DNA of 64,000 nucleotides from CBDBZL01 sp965213545 (GCA_965213545.1 CBDBZL010000002.1:124001-188000), one strand, 5' to 3'. Counted from the first letter of the stretch, positions 8,052 to 17,724 are shown. Notes: generated by a model not told the origin, from the sequence alone. Made by a program: numbers and translations.

Positions 8052-8843
8052 ATGGCTAGAGACAATCCCGCTCCCCGCCCCGGCCGCCCCGCCCCGGGGT
8101 CAGGCAAGCGCGCACTGCTTTACCGCATGGTGATGGACAAGCATGTCTGCCCCTACGGCATCAAATCCAAGTGGCTGCTTGAGCGAAACGGCTTCGCGGT
8201 CGAGGACCATCACCTGACGACGCGCGAGGAAACCGACCGGTTCAAGGCCAAGCATAAGGTCGAGACGACGCCGCAGACCTTTATCGGCGGCAAGCGGATC
8301 GGCGGTTACGACGCGCTGGTCGAGCATTTCGGCGGTCATGTCGCTGAGGACGAGGAAACGAGCTATACGCCGGTCATCGCGGTATTCGCCGTGGCGCTCG
8401 GTCTTGCCTTTGCACTCAGCACCTGGGCGTTCGGCAACCCGCTCACGGTCCGCGCAGGTGAGTGGTTCGTTGCCTTTTCGATGGCGATGCTGGCGATGCT
8501 CAAGCTGCAGGACGTCGAACAGTTCTCGACCATGTTCGTAGGCTACGATCTCCTCGGCCGCCGCTTCGTCCCTTACGCCTATCTCTATCCTTTCCTCGAG
8601 GCGACCGCGGCGATCCTGATGGCCGGGCGGATGCTGCCCTGGCTTTCGATTCCCATCGCGCTCACGATCGGCACCGTGGGGGCGGTATCGGTGTTCTATG
8701 CCGTCTGGGTGCAGAAGCGCGAGATCAAATGCGCGTGCTTGGGCGGCGGGTCGAACGTGCCGCTGGGCTTCGTCTCGCTGACCGAGAACCTGGCGATGGT
8801 GGGTATGGGGCTATGGATGATGCTGCGTCCGGCGGGTCTGTAG
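8052..8843 (+). CDS. Glutaredoxin-MauE/DoxX-like fusion membrane protein
   Basis: A 263-residue fusion. Residues 20-95 form a glutaredoxin domain with a monothiol-type site VCPYG (Cys33; the second cysteine of the usual CPYC is Gly), followed by TTPQTFIGGKRIGGYD for glutathione and target binding. From about residue 105 there are four hydrophobic segments of the MauE/DoxX type, with KLQDVEQFSTMFVGYDLL between the first two and CACLGG before the last. MauE-like proteins are associated with periplasmic thiol handling, so a membrane-linked redox role is plausible. The substrate is unknown. It converges on the lipoprotein gene 12 bp away. Confidence 0.8.
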   Translation: MARDNPAPRPGRPAPGSGKRALLYRMVMDKHVCPYGIKSKWLLERNGFAVEDHHLTTREETDRFKAKHKVETTPQTFIGGKRIGGYDALVEHFGGHVAEDEETSYTPVIAVFAVALGLAFALSTWAFGNPLTVRAGEWFVAFSMAMLAMLKLQDVEQFSTMFVGYDLLGRRFVPYAYLYPFLEATAAILMAGRMLPWLSIPIALTIGTVGAVSVFYAVWVQKREIKCACLGGGSNVPLGFVSLTENLAMVGMGLWMMLRPAGL

Positions 8844-8854
8844 CCAGGCGCGGC

Positions 8855-9364
8855 TCAGGCGCCGCACTGGACCTGACCCGTCCCGCTATAGACCTCGCGG
8901 TCCCAGCGATCGAGCAGGCGCACGGAGCCTGAATAGTTCGTCGTCTCCATCGCATCAGATGCGGGCTCCCCCTCCCCCTTGGCCGTTAGCTCGAGCGAAT
9001 ATTCGCGTCCGACATAATGGCCGCGCGTGTCCGCCGGGAGCGCCTGCGCGCCCGGATCGGCGGCGAAGCGCAGTACCTCACCCTCGAGCTTGACGAAAGC
9101 GTCCTGCGCGCGCGCGATAACGCGGGGCGTGCCGCTGACGCCCGGTGCATAGGCGCAGCCGAGGCCGAACATCTCATGCTGCTCGATATCGGCGAAGACG
9201 ATTGGCTCGGGAGTAACCTCGCGCAAGGGCGAGAGCACTCGGTTGGCCTCTTCCACCATGGCGACGTCGCGTCTCGCATCATTCGAGTTTGCATCGGGGT
9301 CCGGCTCTTGAGCGCAGCCGCTCAGGAACATGGTCAGTGCGAGCAACGGGCCAAGCACGCGCAT
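8855..9364 (-). CDS. Small lipoprotein of unknown function
   Basis: A 169-residue protein starting MRVLGPLLALTMFLSGCAQE, a lipoprotein signal peptide with lipobox LSGC (Cys17), so it is predicted to be an acylated envelope protein. The mature part has no domain I recognise; two further cysteines (GLGCAYAPG and QVQCGA at the extreme C-terminus) could pair in the periplasm. The ATG overlaps the mutL stop (ATGA), so it is translated behind mutL although the functions look unrelated. Confidence 0.78.
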   Translation of the reverse strand: MRVLGPLLALTMFLSGCAQEPDPDANSNDARRDVAMVEEANRVLSPLREVTPEPIVFADIEQHEMFGLGCAYAPGVSGTPRVIARAQDAFVKLEGEVLRFAADPGAQALPADTRGHYVGREYSLELTAKGEGEPASDAMETTNYSGSVRLLDRWDREVYSGTGQVQCGA

Positions 9365-11211
9365 CAGTGCCGGCCGAACAGCTTCTCGACATCGCCCATC
9401 GACAGCTTGACCCATGTCGGCCGGCCGTGATTGCATTGACCCGAGCGGGGCGTGCTCTCCATCGTGCGGAGCAGCGCATTCATCTCGGCGACCGAGAGCG
9501 ATCGGCCCGCCCTTACCGAGCCATGACAGGCCATGGTGGCAAGCACGTGATCGATCCGCTCTGTCAGGAGCAAGCCGCTACCATTGGCGGCCAGGTCATC
9601 GGCCAGGTCGGACAGCAGCTTCTGGGGAGCGGCATCGGCCAGCATGGCAGGCAGCGCGCGCACCAGCATTGCGGCGGGTCCGAAGCGCTCGATGATGAGG
9701 CCGTATCGGCTGAAATGATCCGCTTCGCCTTCCAGACGGTCGCAATCGGTCTCATCGAGCTCGACCACCTCGGGTATCAGCAGGCGCTGGCTTGCGGCCA
9801 TGCTATCGCCGGTGCCTGCAGATCGCAGACGTTCGAGCACGATCCGCTCGTGCGCAGCATGCTGGTCGATGATGACAAGCCCATCGGCTGCTTCGGCGAC
9901 GATATAGGTCTGCGCCACCTGCCCCCGGGCGATGCCGAGCGGATAGCGATCCTCGCCGGCAAGCGGCACGGCTTCTTCGGCGCGGCCCTGTGGCGGGTCG
10001 AGCGTGCTAGCATCGGCCTCACCCCACACCGCGCGATCTTCGGCCACACGCAGACTCTGCGCGTCGTCATGGTGGCCGGAAAAGATCGAAGCCAGCGCCG
10101 GTCTCGATGATGATCGGGTCGGATAGGCGCCAACCGGTTCTGTCTGCCACCGGCTCATCGCGCTGCGATCGGGTGACTGGGCGCTGCGCCTGTCGCCGGT
10201 CGAAAGCGCCGCGCGCAATCCCGAAACGATGGCGCCGCGCACGCTTGCGGCATCGCGAAAGCGCACCTCGGTCTTGGCTGGATGGACATTGACGTCCACT
10301 TCTCCCGCGGGAAGTTCGAGGAACAGCGCGAGCACCGCATGGCGGTCGCGCGCCAGCATGTCGGCATAGGCACCGCGCACCGCACCGCCGAGCAATCGAT
10401 CCTTTACCGGCCGGCCGTTCACGAACAGATACTGGTGGTCTGCAACCCCGCGATTATAGGTCGGCAATCCGGCCAGCCCGCGAAGCCTGGCAGTGCCGCG
10501 CTCGATGTCGATCGCCACCGAATTGTCCGCCAGATCGCGTCCGATCACCTGCGCGATGCGGGTTTCGGGCGTCTCGCCGGGCTGCAATGCCAGCACCTGC
10601 CGGTCGCCATGCCTGAACGTGAAGCCCACCTCCGGCCGCGCCATGGCCAATCGACGAACGATATCGATACAGGCGGCATATTCGCTGCGCGCGGTGCGCA
10701 AGAACTTACGCCGCGCGGGCACGCGGGCGAAAAGCTGCTCGACGATGACACGGGTTCCAGGTGGTATCGCCGCCGGGCTCTCCTCGATAAGCGCGCCATG
10801 ATCGACAATGCGCCGCCAGCCTTCGGCCTGCTCGGCGGGGCGGCTCTCGAGCGTCAGCCGCGCCACGCTGGCGATCGAGGGCAACGCCTCACCGCGAAAT
10901 CCCAGGCTGGCGACCCGCTCTATCGCCCCTCCCCAGCTGGCATCATCGGGACCAACAAGACTTTCGGGAAGCTTGGACGTGGCATGCCTTTCGAGCGCGA
11001 GCGCCATGTCCGAAGGCTCCATCGCACACCCGTCATCGACCACCTCGATGCGCGACAGCCCCCCATCCTCCAGCACGATTACAACCCTCCCGGCACCCGC
11101 ATCGAGCGCATTCTCGATGATCTCCTTGAGCGCCGAAGCCGGTCGCTCGACCACTTCGCCCGCGGCGATACGGTTGACGAGCGTTTCGGGAAGGCGTCGG
11201 ATCTGCGGCAT
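9364..11211 (-). CDS. mutL: DNA mismatch repair protein MutL
   Basis: A 615-residue mismatch-repair protein coupling MutS recognition to strand removal. The N-terminal GHKL ATPase carries IENALDAGAG, VVDDGCAM and SLGFRGEALPSIASVA. The C-terminal domain contains DQHAAHERIVLE, which fits the DQHA(X)2E(X)4E metal motif of nicking-type MutL. It ends QCNHGRPTWVKLSMGDVEKLFGR, also typical of endonuclease MutL. The domains are joined by a Ser/Arg-rich linker around residues 330-420. The start MPQIRRLPETLVNRIAAGEV is unambiguous. Confidence 0.95.
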   Translation of the reverse strand: MPQIRRLPETLVNRIAAGEVVERPASALKEIIENALDAGAGRVVIVLEDGGLSRIEVVDDGCAMEPSDMALALERHATSKLPESLVGPDDASWGGAIERVASLGFRGEALPSIASVARLTLESRPAEQAEGWRRIVDHGALIEESPAAIPPGTRVIVEQLFARVPARRKFLRTARSEYAACIDIVRRLAMARPEVGFTFRHGDRQVLALQPGETPETRIAQVIGRDLADNSVAIDIERGTARLRGLAGLPTYNRGVADHQYLFVNGRPVKDRLLGGAVRGAYADMLARDRHAVLALFLELPAGEVDVNVHPAKTEVRFRDAASVRGAIVSGLRAALSTGDRRSAQSPDRSAMSRWQTEPVGAYPTRSSSRPALASIFSGHHDDAQSLRVAEDRAVWGEADASTLDPPQGRAEEAVPLAGEDRYPLGIARGQVAQTYIVAEAADGLVIIDQHAAHERIVLERLRSAGTGDSMAASQRLLIPEVVELDETDCDRLEGEADHFSRYGLIIERFGPAAMLVRALPAMLADAAPQKLLSDLADDLAANGSGLLLTERIDHVLATMACHGSVRAGRSLSVAEMNALLRTMESTPRSGQCNHGRPTWVKLSMGDVEKLFGRH

Positions 11212-11464
11212 GTTCGTCGAAACTCGCGGGCGTGCCTCATTGTGTATTTGCGTGATGGTCGGACGAGGGAAACGAGGTTACCCGCCCGCGCCCATCATGA
11301 CGAGCCGCAGCGTCGAACATGGTGGGTTTAGCCACACAAATCTTTGGCTTATGGCAGAACTTCGCTGTAAGGGCGCCGCACTTGCCCATCCGGGGCACCC
11401 TTAAGGGGGTCGCACGATGCTTGCGATCCGCCCTTCCGCTCACGCAAAAACACAGGGATTTTGA
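11212..11464. other. Divergent intergenic region upstream of mreB and mutL
   Basis: This 253-bp spacer separates divergent mutL and mreB and must hold promoters for both. I see no RNA gene and no strong terminator. An A/G-rich AGGGAT lies 5-10 bases before the mreB ATG as its ribosome binding site. The GC-rich stretch around 11375-11415 could fold weakly. I could not assign convincing -35/-10 elements. Confidence 0.4.
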
Positions 11465-12508
11465 ATGAGTTCCTTCTTCTCGCGCTTCCGCTTCGGGTCG
11501 CAGAACATGGCTATCGACCTGGGCACGGCGAACACGCTTGTTTATGTGCAGGACCGCGGCATCGTGCTCAACGAGCCATCCGTGGTGGCGATCGAGACGC
11601 TGAACGGCATCAAGCGGGTCAAGGCCGTGGGCGATGACGCCAAGTTGATGATGGGCAAGACGCCCGACACGATCGAGGCGATCCGCCCCCTACGCGACGG
11701 TGTAATCGCCGATATCGAGATCGCCGAAGCGATGATCAAGCACTTCATCCAGAAGGTGCACGGCAAGAAGACGTTGTTCCGCTATCCCGAAATCGTAATC
11801 TGCGTACCCTCGGGCTCGACCAGTGTGGAGCGGCGCGCGATCCGAGATGCGGCGTCCAATGCTGGCGCATCCGAGGTGTTCCTGATCTGGGAGCCGATGG
11901 CAGCGGCGATCGGCGCGGACATGCCCGTGACCGAGCCGATCGGCTCGATGGTGGTGGATATCGGCGGCGGCACCACCGAGGTGGCGGTGCTCTCGTTGCG
12001 CGGCCTCGCCTACACCACCAGCGTGCGCACCGGCGGCGACAAGATGGACGAGGCGATCATCTCCTATGTCCGCCGGCATCACAACCTGCTCATCGGCGAT
12101 GCCACCGCCGAGCGGATCAAGAAGGAATACGGCATTGCCATCATGCCCGAGGACGGCATCGGCGAGCCGATCACCATTAAGGGCCGCGACCTCGTTAATG
12201 GCGTGCCCAAGGAAATTTCGATCAATCAGGCGCATATCGCCGAGGCGCTGTCCGAGCCGATCGGTGCCATCGTGGAAGGAGTGCGGATTGCGCTTGAGAA
12301 CACCGCCCCCGAGCTTGCCGCCGATATTGTCGACCAGGGCATCGTGCTGACCGGCGGCGGCTCGCTGATCCATGGTCTGGACGAGCATATCCGGGAAGAA
12401 ACGGGGCTGCCGGTGTCGATCGCCGAGGACCCGCTCACCTGTGTCGCGCTGGGCACGGGCCGCGCGATGGAGGACCCGGTCTATCGCGGCGTGCTGATGA
12501 CCGCATGA
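11465..12508 (+). CDS. mreB: Rod-shape-determining actin homologue MreB
   Basis: A 347-residue bacterial actin organising lateral wall synthesis on the inner membrane. Nucleotide-binding motifs are visible: phosphate-1 AIDLGTANTLVYV, phosphate-2 VVDIGGGTTEVAVLS, and the adenosine loop GIVLTGGGSLIHGLDE. The N-terminal run SSFFSRFRFG probably supplies the amphipathic membrane contact. It opens the mreB-mreC-mreD-mrdA-rodA set, in the usual order. Confidence 0.97.
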   Translation: MSSFFSRFRFGSQNMAIDLGTANTLVYVQDRGIVLNEPSVVAIETLNGIKRVKAVGDDAKLMMGKTPDTIEAIRPLRDGVIADIEIAEAMIKHFIQKVHGKKTLFRYPEIVICVPSGSTSVERRAIRDAASNAGASEVFLIWEPMAAAIGADMPVTEPIGSMVVDIGGGTTEVAVLSLRGLAYTTSVRTGGDKMDEAIISYVRRHHNLLIGDATAERIKKEYGIAIMPEDGIGEPITIKGRDLVNGVPKEISINQAHIAEALSEPIGAIVEGVRIALENTAPELAADIVDQGIVLTGGGSLIHGLDEHIREETGLPVSIAEDPLTCVALGTGRAMEDPVYRGVLMTA

Positions 12509-12537
12509 TAACCTGATAGCACAAGAGGGGGGCGGGC

Positions 12538-13533
12538 ATGGCGCCGCCGGCAGGCCGCCGTTCGAGTTCCAACCGCAAGGCGCAGCTGGGTCTGTTCGCC
12601 GGCTATGCGATGGCCGTGCTGGGTGCGATGATCGGCGCGGGGCTGTTGCTGATCTCGATCCTGCGCCCCGATGTGTTCTCCGGCGCGCGCAGCATGGCGG
12701 CCGATATCGCCTCCCCTGCGGGCGAGGTGGGTGCAGCGAGCCGCATCGGCACGCGATCCTTCCTCGAGGCGATCGCCGGCTATTATCGCGCGGGTAGCCG
12801 GAATGCCGAATTGCGGCGCGAGGTGGAGATTGCCCGTGTGCGACTGGCGGAGGCGGAGGCTACGCAGGGCGAGAACCGGCGGCTACGCGCGCTGCTCGGG
12901 CTGACAGAAGGCGAAACCCGGCCGGTGACCGTAGCGCGGCTGATCGGCTCCACCTCCACCAGCGCGCGTCGTTTCGCTTATCTTTCGGCCGGTCGTCAGG
13001 ACGGTGTGCGGGTGGGAATGCCGGTCACATCCCCCATGGGCGTTGTCGGCCGCGTTCTGGAGGCGGGCGCGCGCTCAAGCCGGGTGCTGCTGCTCACCGA
13101 CAGCGAAAGCATGGTGCCGGTGCGCCGGGCGACCGATGATGTCGTTGCCTTTGCCGAGGGGCGTGCCGATGGCTCGCTGCGCATCCGGCTGATCAACCTG
13201 GGCGTCAATCCGCTTGAACTGGGCGACGTGTTCGTCACCTCGGGGGCGGGTGGCCTGTTTCGACCGGGCGTGGCGGTGGGCGTGGTGACCGAACTCACCG
13301 ATGACGGCGCGATCGCGCAATTGCTAAGCAATCCTGCGGCAACCGATGTCGTCATCGTCGAGCCTATCTGGCAGCGCCCCGCCGTGGAAGCCTTGGCGAC
13401 CCCGCCCGACGAGGCGCTTCCCGATGAACCGCCGCCCGACAGGTCGTCGCCCGCTGAAACCACGCTCAATGATGCTGGTACACAACAGCCCCGGGCAGCC
13501 ACGCCGGTCGCAGTGCAGGCGGATGCGGACTGA
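12538..13533 (+). CDS. mreC: Rod shape-determining protein MreC
   Basis: Bitopic inner-membrane protein of 331 residues linking MreB to periplasmic PBP2. A cytoplasmic basic tail is followed by one transmembrane helix (residues 18-40), a coiled-coil from about residue 85 to 125 rich in Arg, Glu and Leu (LRREVEIARVRLAEAEATQ), and the beta-rich MreC core with RDGVRVGMPVTSPMGVVGRV. The last 60 residues are a Pro/Ala/Glu-rich tail of low complexity, a common alphaproteobacterial extension. Its TGA overlaps the mreD ATG. Confidence 0.93.
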   Translation: MAPPAGRRSSSNRKAQLGLFAGYAMAVLGAMIGAGLLLISILRPDVFSGARSMAADIASPAGEVGAASRIGTRSFLEAIAGYYRAGSRNAELRREVEIARVRLAEAEATQGENRRLRALLGLTEGETRPVTVARLIGSTSTSARRFAYLSAGRQDGVRVGMPVTSPMGVVGRVLEAGARSSRVLLLTDSESMVPVRRATDDVVAFAEGRADGSLRIRLINLGVNPLELGDVFVTSGAGGLFRPGVAVGVVTELTDDGAIAQLLSNPAATDVVIVEPIWQRPAVEALATPPDEALPDEPPPDRSSPAETTLNDAGTQQPRAATPVAVQADAD

Positions 13534-14087
13534 TGGCGAGGATCAACCGACGCACGCGCGGCGGGCCGCTCGGCAGCAAGATCGACCGTGCCCCGTCCAC
13601 CATCCTGGCGATCGGCCTGCCCTGGGTATCAATCCTGTGTGCCTCGCTGGCGCCTTTCCTGCCGATCATCTCGCCAATGCCGGTGCTGCCCCCGATCGGC
13701 TTCATGCTGCTGGTTGCCTGGCGGCTGCTCCGCCCCGGCCTGCTGCCACTCTGGGCGGGAATACCGCTCGGCCTGTTCGACGACCTGTTCTCGGGCCAGC
13801 CATTGGGGAGCGCTATCCTGCTGTTCTCGCTTGCATTGCTGATGATAGAGACCATCGAGCTGCGCTTCCCCTGGCGCGGTTTCTGGCAGGACTGGCTGGT
13901 CGCCGCGATGCTGCTTGGCATCTATGTGCCGTTCACCGCGTTGGTTTCGGGAGCGACGATCACGTTTCTTCAGTTCCAGGTCATCATACCCCAGCTCTTG
14001 CTCTCGATCGTGTTGTTTCCCATTATCGTGCGCATGGTAGCCCTGTTGGACAAAACGCGGTTGCGGCGCATCCGCCGTCTGGCCTGA
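13533..14087 (+). CDS. mreD: Rod shape-determining membrane protein MreD
   Basis: A 184-residue, highly hydrophobic protein with about five membrane helices, including GLLPLWAGIPLGLFDDLFSG, the conserved acidic segment typical of MreD. A basic N-terminus (RINRRTRGGPLG) precedes the first helix. Start and mreC stop share bases (TGATGG), so the two are coupled. MreD works with MreC in the elongasome; its exact role is not established. Confidence 0.9.
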   Translation: MARINRRTRGGPLGSKIDRAPSTILAIGLPWVSILCASLAPFLPIISPMPVLPPIGFMLLVAWRLLRPGLLPLWAGIPLGLFDDLFSGQPLGSAILLFSLALLMIETIELRFPWRGFWQDWLVAAMLLGIYVPFTALVSGATITFLQFQVIIPQLLLSIVLFPIIVRMVALLDKTRLRRIRRLA

Positions 14088-14102
14088 GATAACGCACGCG
14101 GG

Positions 14103-16145
14103 ATGGCCGAATTCACTCAGACTTCGCTCAAACAGACATTCGAGCGGCGCAGCTTTGTCATTGGCGGGCTGTTCGGCTCGGTTGGTCTGCTGCTGGCTGC
14201 GCGGATGGGTTATATCGCGGTTGCCGAAAACGAGAAGTGGGAGATGGAGGCGGAGTCTAACCGCGTCAATCTGTCGCTCATCCCGCCGCGCAGGGGCTGG
14301 ATCCTCGACCGCAACGGCTCGCCGCTCGCCTCCAATCGTGCCGATTTCCGCGTCGATGTCATTCCCGAGCGTGTCGAGAACCCCGAAACGGCCGTGCAGT
14401 TGCTCGGCGATCTTCTGGGAATGAACCCCGCCGCGCGCCAGGATCTTGCCGAGCGCATGGCTGCCGGTCCCGATTATCAGCCGGTGCCCGTGGCGAGTGG
14501 TCTCGACTATGAGACCTTTGCCGCCATCAGCGTCCGCCTCCCCGAACTGCCTGGAGTCGTCCCCCAGCGCGGTTTTGCACGCTATTATCCGACCGGGCCT
14601 TCGGTGGGGCATCTGATCGGCTATGTCGGCGCGGCCAGTCGCGAGGAGTATGAAGAAGAGCGCGGCGAGGACGATGCGGGCGCCCCCTTGCTGCTCACCC
14701 CGGGCTTCAAGCTGGGCAAGGACGGGGTGGAGCGGCAGTTCGAGCAGCGCCTGCGCGGCGAGCCGGGTGCGCGCCGGGTGGAGGTGACTGCCTCGGGCCG
14801 CATCGTGCGCGAACTCGAGACCCGCGAGGACGTACAGGGCCGCGCGGTGCAACTGACCATCGATGGCCCTCTCCAGGACTATGCCGCGCGCCGGCTGGGT
14901 CTGGAATCAGGCTCGGTGGTGGTGATTGACTGTCTGTCGGGCGACCTTCTGTGCATGGCTTCGATGCCCAGCTTCGATCCCAACAGCTTTTCCGACGGGA
15001 TCGGCCGGGTCGAATACCAGATGCTCAGCGAGAACGAACGCGTGCCGCTGCGCAACAAGGTGCTGCAAGGGCTCTATCCGCCGGGCTCTACGGTCAAGCC
15101 GATGGTTTCGATGGCCTTCCTCAAGGCCGGCCTCGATCCTGAAGAGACGGTCAACTGTTCGGGCGGCCTGCGCGTGGGCAACCGGTTTTTCCGCTGCTGG
15201 AAACGCGGCGGTCACGGCACGGTCAACATGGCGAAGGGCATTTATCAGTCCTGCGACACCTATTTCTACTACTTCGCCCAGCGGATCGGGATGGATGCCA
15301 TCGCTCAGATGTGCAAGCGCTGCGGCATGGGCGAAGAGTTCGCTCTGCCCGTCGTCAGCCAATTTTTCGGCACCGTGCCCGACCCGGCCTGGAAGCTGGC
15401 CAAGTACGAGCAGGAATGGCAGCCGTTCGACACCGTCAACGCAACCATCGGCCAAGGCTATATGCTGGCCAACCCGCTCCAGCTGGCTGTATCAAGCGCA
15501 AGATTGGCGACCGGCTATCATGTCATGCCCAAGCTGCTGCTCAATCAGCCGCGCACGGGCTTCGACAATGTCGAGTTCACGCCCGAACACGTGACCTATG
15601 TGCGCCAGGCGATGAGCGATGTCGTCAACGGACCTGGCACCGCGGGGCGCGGACGCCTGCCGCTCGATGATGTGCTGATGGCTGGCAAGACCGGCACCGC
15701 GCAGGTGGTCTCGCTGAGCGTATCGGATGGCAAGTCGGGGCCGTGGAAGTACCGCGATCATGGATTGTTCGTCTTCTTCGCTCCGTTCGAAAATCCGCGT
15801 TATGCCGGCGCGGTGGTTATCGAGCATGGCGGTGGTTCGGGTGCCGCCTATCCGGTAGCGCGCGATGTGATGACTTATCTGTTCGATCCGCAAAAGGGCC
15901 TGGAGGCGCTGCACGCGCTCGAGGAGCAATGGGGTGGAACGGCGAAGCAACGGCTCGAGCGCCGCTACGCCGAATATGCCGCCGCGGCCGGTGTCGATGT
16001 GCCGCCGGTGCCCAGCGAACCGATCGAGCTTGCCGCCGCGGTCGATGCCGAAGCGCGTGCCGGCTCGCTGCCGGCATCGGCGGTCACCGGTGCCTTCGCT
16101 CCGCGATCCGAACCCACGCCGCGTGCCGAGGACGGTGCGGGCTGA
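14103..16145 (+). CDS. mrdA: Penicillin-binding protein 2 (elongation transpeptidase)
   Basis: A 680-residue class B PBP cross-linking lateral-wall peptidoglycan. One N-terminal membrane anchor (about residues 18-38) precedes the pedestal region with RGWILDRNGSPLASN. The transpeptidase domain holds all three motifs: S329-T-V-K332 in PPGSTVKP, SCD in YQSCDTYFYYF, and KTG in AGKTGTAQVV. The C-terminal 60 residues are an Ala/Pro-rich extension of no recognised function. It follows mreD by 15 bp. Confidence 0.95.
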   Translation: MAEFTQTSLKQTFERRSFVIGGLFGSVGLLLAARMGYIAVAENEKWEMEAESNRVNLSLIPPRRGWILDRNGSPLASNRADFRVDVIPERVENPETAVQLLGDLLGMNPAARQDLAERMAAGPDYQPVPVASGLDYETFAAISVRLPELPGVVPQRGFARYYPTGPSVGHLIGYVGAASREEYEEERGEDDAGAPLLLTPGFKLGKDGVERQFEQRLRGEPGARRVEVTASGRIVRELETREDVQGRAVQLTIDGPLQDYAARRLGLESGSVVVIDCLSGDLLCMASMPSFDPNSFSDGIGRVEYQMLSENERVPLRNKVLQGLYPPGSTVKPMVSMAFLKAGLDPEETVNCSGGLRVGNRFFRCWKRGGHGTVNMAKGIYQSCDTYFYYFAQRIGMDAIAQMCKRCGMGEEFALPVVSQFFGTVPDPAWKLAKYEQEWQPFDTVNATIGQGYMLANPLQLAVSSARLATGYHVMPKLLLNQPRTGFDNVEFTPEHVTYVRQAMSDVVNGPGTAGRGRLPLDDVLMAGKTGTAQVVSLSVSDGKSGPWKYRDHGLFVFFAPFENPRYAGAVVIEHGGGSGAAYPVARDVMTYLFDPQKGLEALHALEEQWGGTAKQRLERRYAEYAAAAGVDVPPVPSEPIELAAAVDAEARAGSLPASAVTGAFAPRSEPTPRAEDGAG

Positions 16146-16491
16146 TGCGGTCTGTCTGTGATTTGAGACCGCAGAAGGGGTGCGGGTTAACCGTGCCGCA
16201 TCATGCTCCATTGCTGATCGCGCGGGTCGATCATGCGGATGCGTTGGATGAGGCGGACCACGGATTTGTGACACTTGCTAGGGCGAGCGCTTGGCCGATC
16301 TCTGCCAGTTATGGCGGAGGTCTGTCGCGACCTGAAGCCCGTTTCACCAAGCCTTTGTCGCCGCCTCCGGTCAGATAGGTGATAAGCGATAGTGCGCATC
16401 GCGGCGGTGATGATACCCGACTCCCTCCTGTGACAGGGCGCATCCTCCCTCGTGTGATATCTAAGCCCTTGCGGACTGCGAACCCCGGCTG
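16146..16491 (+). other. Unusual 346-bp spacer between mrdA and rodA, with a hairpin
   Basis: No supportable gene lies here. Immediately after the mrdA stop is a perfect 8-bp inverted repeat, TGCGGTCT at 16146-16153 and AGACCGCA at 16166-16173, with a 12-base loop. It lacks a T-run, so it is at most a weak attenuator or an mRNA-end stabiliser. The remainder shows no tRNA-like, rRNA-like or repeated structure. mrdA and rodA are often adjacent, so rodA may have its own promoter in this gap. Confidence 0.45.
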
Positions 16492-17610
16492 ATGCGGCTT
16501 GCGGCTTCCCTCCCTGCCCCGCTTGCCGGTTTGCCCTGGCGGGTCATCATCCCTCTTACCATGCTGGTTTGCTTCGGCGCGGCGGTCCTTTACTCAGCTG
16601 CCGGCGGCTCGCTTACCCCATATGCGACTTCCCACTTGCTGCGATATGGCCTGTTCCTTGGAGCGGCGCTGACGATGTCGTTCCTGCCGCGCGAATGGGT
16701 CCAGACCGGTGCCTATCCACTGTACGGCGCGGTTCTGTTGCTGCTGGTGCTGGTTGAGGCGATCGGGGCAATGGGCGGGGGTAGCCAGCGCTGGCTAGAG
16801 CTCGGGCCCGTTCGCATTCAGCCGTCCGAACTCATGAAGCCGGGGGTCGTCCTGGTCCTGGCGACATTCTTCCACTCACTCCCCGCCAGCGCGATCCGGT
16901 CCTGGCGCGCGCTCGTGCCGCCCGCCGCGATGATCGCGGTGCCGATGTTGCTGGTCCTGCTTCAGCCTGACCTTGGCACTGCGCTTGCGATCGGTTTCGG
17001 CGGCGCGATCATGCTGTTTCTTGCCGGTATTCCGACAAGATGGTTCGCGATCGGCGGGGCGTCGCTGCTCGTGCTGGCACCCCTGGCCTTTTTCTTCGGG
17101 CTGGAAGACTACCAGCAGCGCCGGGTGACCACCTTCATCGATCCCGAGAGCGATCCGCTTGGTGCCGGTTATCACATCACCCAATCCAAGATCGCGATCG
17201 GCTCGGGAGGGCTTGCCGGAAAGGGGTTCGGCGAAGGCTCGCAAAGCCATCTCAATTATCTTCCCGAACCGCATACCGATTTTGTCTTCGCTACCATGGC
17301 CGAGGAATGGGGCCTGATCGGCGGACTTCTGGTATTGGTGGTGTTTGCCATCGTCCTGCGCTGGGGACTTACGGTGGCCCGCGAGGCCACCGATCGGTTC
17401 GGCCGATTGCTTGCCGGTGGAATGACAGCGACGATATTCTTTTACGCAGCGGTCAACTTGATGATGGTGATGGGGCTCGCGCCAGTGGTCGGCATTCCCC
17501 TCCCCTTTATGAGCCACGGCGGATCGTCGATGATGACTAACCTGATCTGCATCGGCTCGTTGATGATGGTGGATCGCTGGAACCGCCAACCCGGCAATAC
17601 TCGGCGCTGA
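16492..17610 (+). CDS. rodA: Rod-shape peptidoglycan glycosyltransferase RodA
   Basis: A 372-residue SEDS-family membrane protein, the glycan polymerase partner of PBP2. About ten hydrophobic helices are visible. Family marks are GGSQRWLELGPVRIQPSELM near residue 95, LLVLLQPDLGTALAIGFGG near residue 155, the long extracellular loop with the site aspartate region (RRVTTFIDPESDPLGAGYH), and the final GLAPVVGIPLPFMSHGGSSM. All are intact. The start MRLAASLPAPLAGLPW is the first ATG in frame. Confidence 0.95.
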   Translation: MRLAASLPAPLAGLPWRVIIPLTMLVCFGAAVLYSAAGGSLTPYATSHLLRYGLFLGAALTMSFLPREWVQTGAYPLYGAVLLLLVLVEAIGAMGGGSQRWLELGPVRIQPSELMKPGVVLVLATFFHSLPASAIRSWRALVPPAAMIAVPMLLVLLQPDLGTALAIGFGGAIMLFLAGIPTRWFAIGGASLLVLAPLAFFFGLEDYQQRRVTTFIDPESDPLGAGYHITQSKIAIGSGGLAGKGFGEGSQSHLNYLPEPHTDFVFATMAEEWGLIGGLLVLVVFAIVLRWGLTVAREATDRFGRLLAGGMTATIFFYAAVNLMMVMGLAPVVGIPLPFMSHGGSSMMTNLICIGSLMMVDRWNRQPGNTRR

Positions 17611-17724
17611 TAGCACCGTCCTTCGTAGGCACGGCTCTTAGCGCGGACTTGCACCGCGCGATGTAATGGCTATGTGACGCTCCTCGCGGATGGCAAGCAA
17701 CCTCCGCTGGCCGCCCCGCGGCAT

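Noticed and set aside
13629..14852. A 407-codon minus-strand frame across mreD/mrdA
   Set aside because: Antisense to two clear genes, with Gln/Arg/His-rich composition and no homology pattern.
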